Assembly (NCBI GenBank): GCA_030523505.1 | Contig: JAUNIK010000135.1 | Coordinates: forward strand, 1 to 7,267 | Reading direction: 5' to 3' | DNA from: Prevotellaceae bacterium | Lineage (GTDB): Bacteria; Bacteroidota; Bacteroidia; Bacteroidales; Bacteroidaceae | Length of the DNA stretch: 7,267 bases | Shown: positions 7,187 to 7,267 of the stretch, piece by piece | Position numbering within the stretch: the first letter of the stretch is position 1 | How the letters are laid out: each line of letters begins with the position of its first letter | Program-made: the position numbers and the translations under genes | The notes under the pieces: generated by a model | Databases searched by the model: none | What the model was told of the DNA's origin: nothing | Seen by the model: only the letters and a program-made list of their open reading frames with translations

Positions 7187-7221
7187 CAATTATAAATTGT
7201 GAATTATCAATTTTCAATTAT
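7187..7221. repeat. Five tandem degenerate heptamers, consensus NAATTNT
   Basis: Read on the plus strand the units are CAATTAT, AAATTGT, GAATTAT, CAATTTT and CAATTAT, in exact 7-nt register over 35 bp with AATT and the final T invariant. The array fills the spacer between the stop of the upstream gene (7223) and the ATG of the biotin carrier gene (7184). It could be a slipped-strand microsatellite-like tract, a protein-binding or curved-DNA site, or an A/U-rich leader aiding translation; none of these is shown by the sequence. Confidence 0.75.
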
Positions 7222-7222
7222 C

Positions 7223-7267
7223 TCACGGCTTCTGAGTGTAGCTGAGGAACATTGCATCCCACATTGT
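7223..7267 (-). CDS. C-terminal 14 codons of an unidentified upstream gene (partial)
   Basis: On the minus strand this frame reads TMWDAMFLSYTQKP and then a TGA stop. It is open to the window edge and ends 38 nt before the carrier-protein start. In many Bacteroidota the neighbouring genes encode carboxyltransferase or OadG-like subunits of the same decarboxylase, so a subunit gene would fit, but these few residues do not identify a family. The other two minus frames also read through to the edge and stop at nearby positions, so the choice of frame is tentative. Confidence 0.35.
   Translation of the reverse strand, partial: TMWDAMFLSYTQKP

Noticed and set aside
6642..7202. A 186-codon plus-strand frame over the biotin carrier gene
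   Set aside because: It is antisense to the clear EAMKM-containing carrier protein; its cysteine- and leucine-rich translation looks like reverse-strand artefact.
7185..7217. TTG start giving an 11-residue extension of the biotin carrier protein
   Set aside because: The extension is encoded by the heptamer repeat, and MANFKYTIDGKEY from the ATG at 7184 is a typical N-terminus for this family.

Overview
The window looks like a chromosomal segment of a Bacteroidales bacterium, most likely Prevotella or a close relative. The signs are a DUF4270 lipoprotein with an acidic residue pair after the lipobox cysteine, a stand-alone starch-synthase N-domain protein, an AddAB-type helicase-nuclease pair of the Bacteroidota type, start codons preceded by A/T-rich sequence with no clear Shine-Dalgarno, and a TAnnTTTG-type -7 element. 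Assignment to the order is fairly secure; the genus is inference. Every supportable gene is on the minus strand, so transcription runs from the right edge to the left.

Right edge to about 6717: the last 14 codons of an unidentified gene, a 38-nt spacer made almost entirely of five tandem AATT-containing heptamers, a biotin carboxyl carrier protein of a carboxylase/decarboxylase complex, then a bulged 10-bp hairpin that may end this transcript.

About 6700 to 4225: an apparent three-gene operon. It encodes a 262-aa protein resembling only the N-terminal half of a glycogen/starch synthase (GT5), a 475-aa DUF4270 outer-envelope lipoprotein, and a 44-aa highly charged protein too short for most gene callers. 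A 9-bp hairpin followed by a T-rich run closes it.

4209 to 1: an AddAB-type double-strand-break repair operon. A TATCTTTG promoter element lies just after the terminator and precedes addA (1092-aa UvrD-like helicase with a RecB-type nuclease domain). The addB start follows 8 nt after the addA stop; addB is cut by the window edge after 296 codons. The two products are expected to act together in resecting DNA ends for recombination.

No RNA genes, insertion sequences, CRISPR arrays, prophage genes or signs of recent transfer were seen. This is mostly ordinary core genome. The points most worth a second look are the half-length GT5 protein and its neighbours, the small charged ORF, and the heptamer array.
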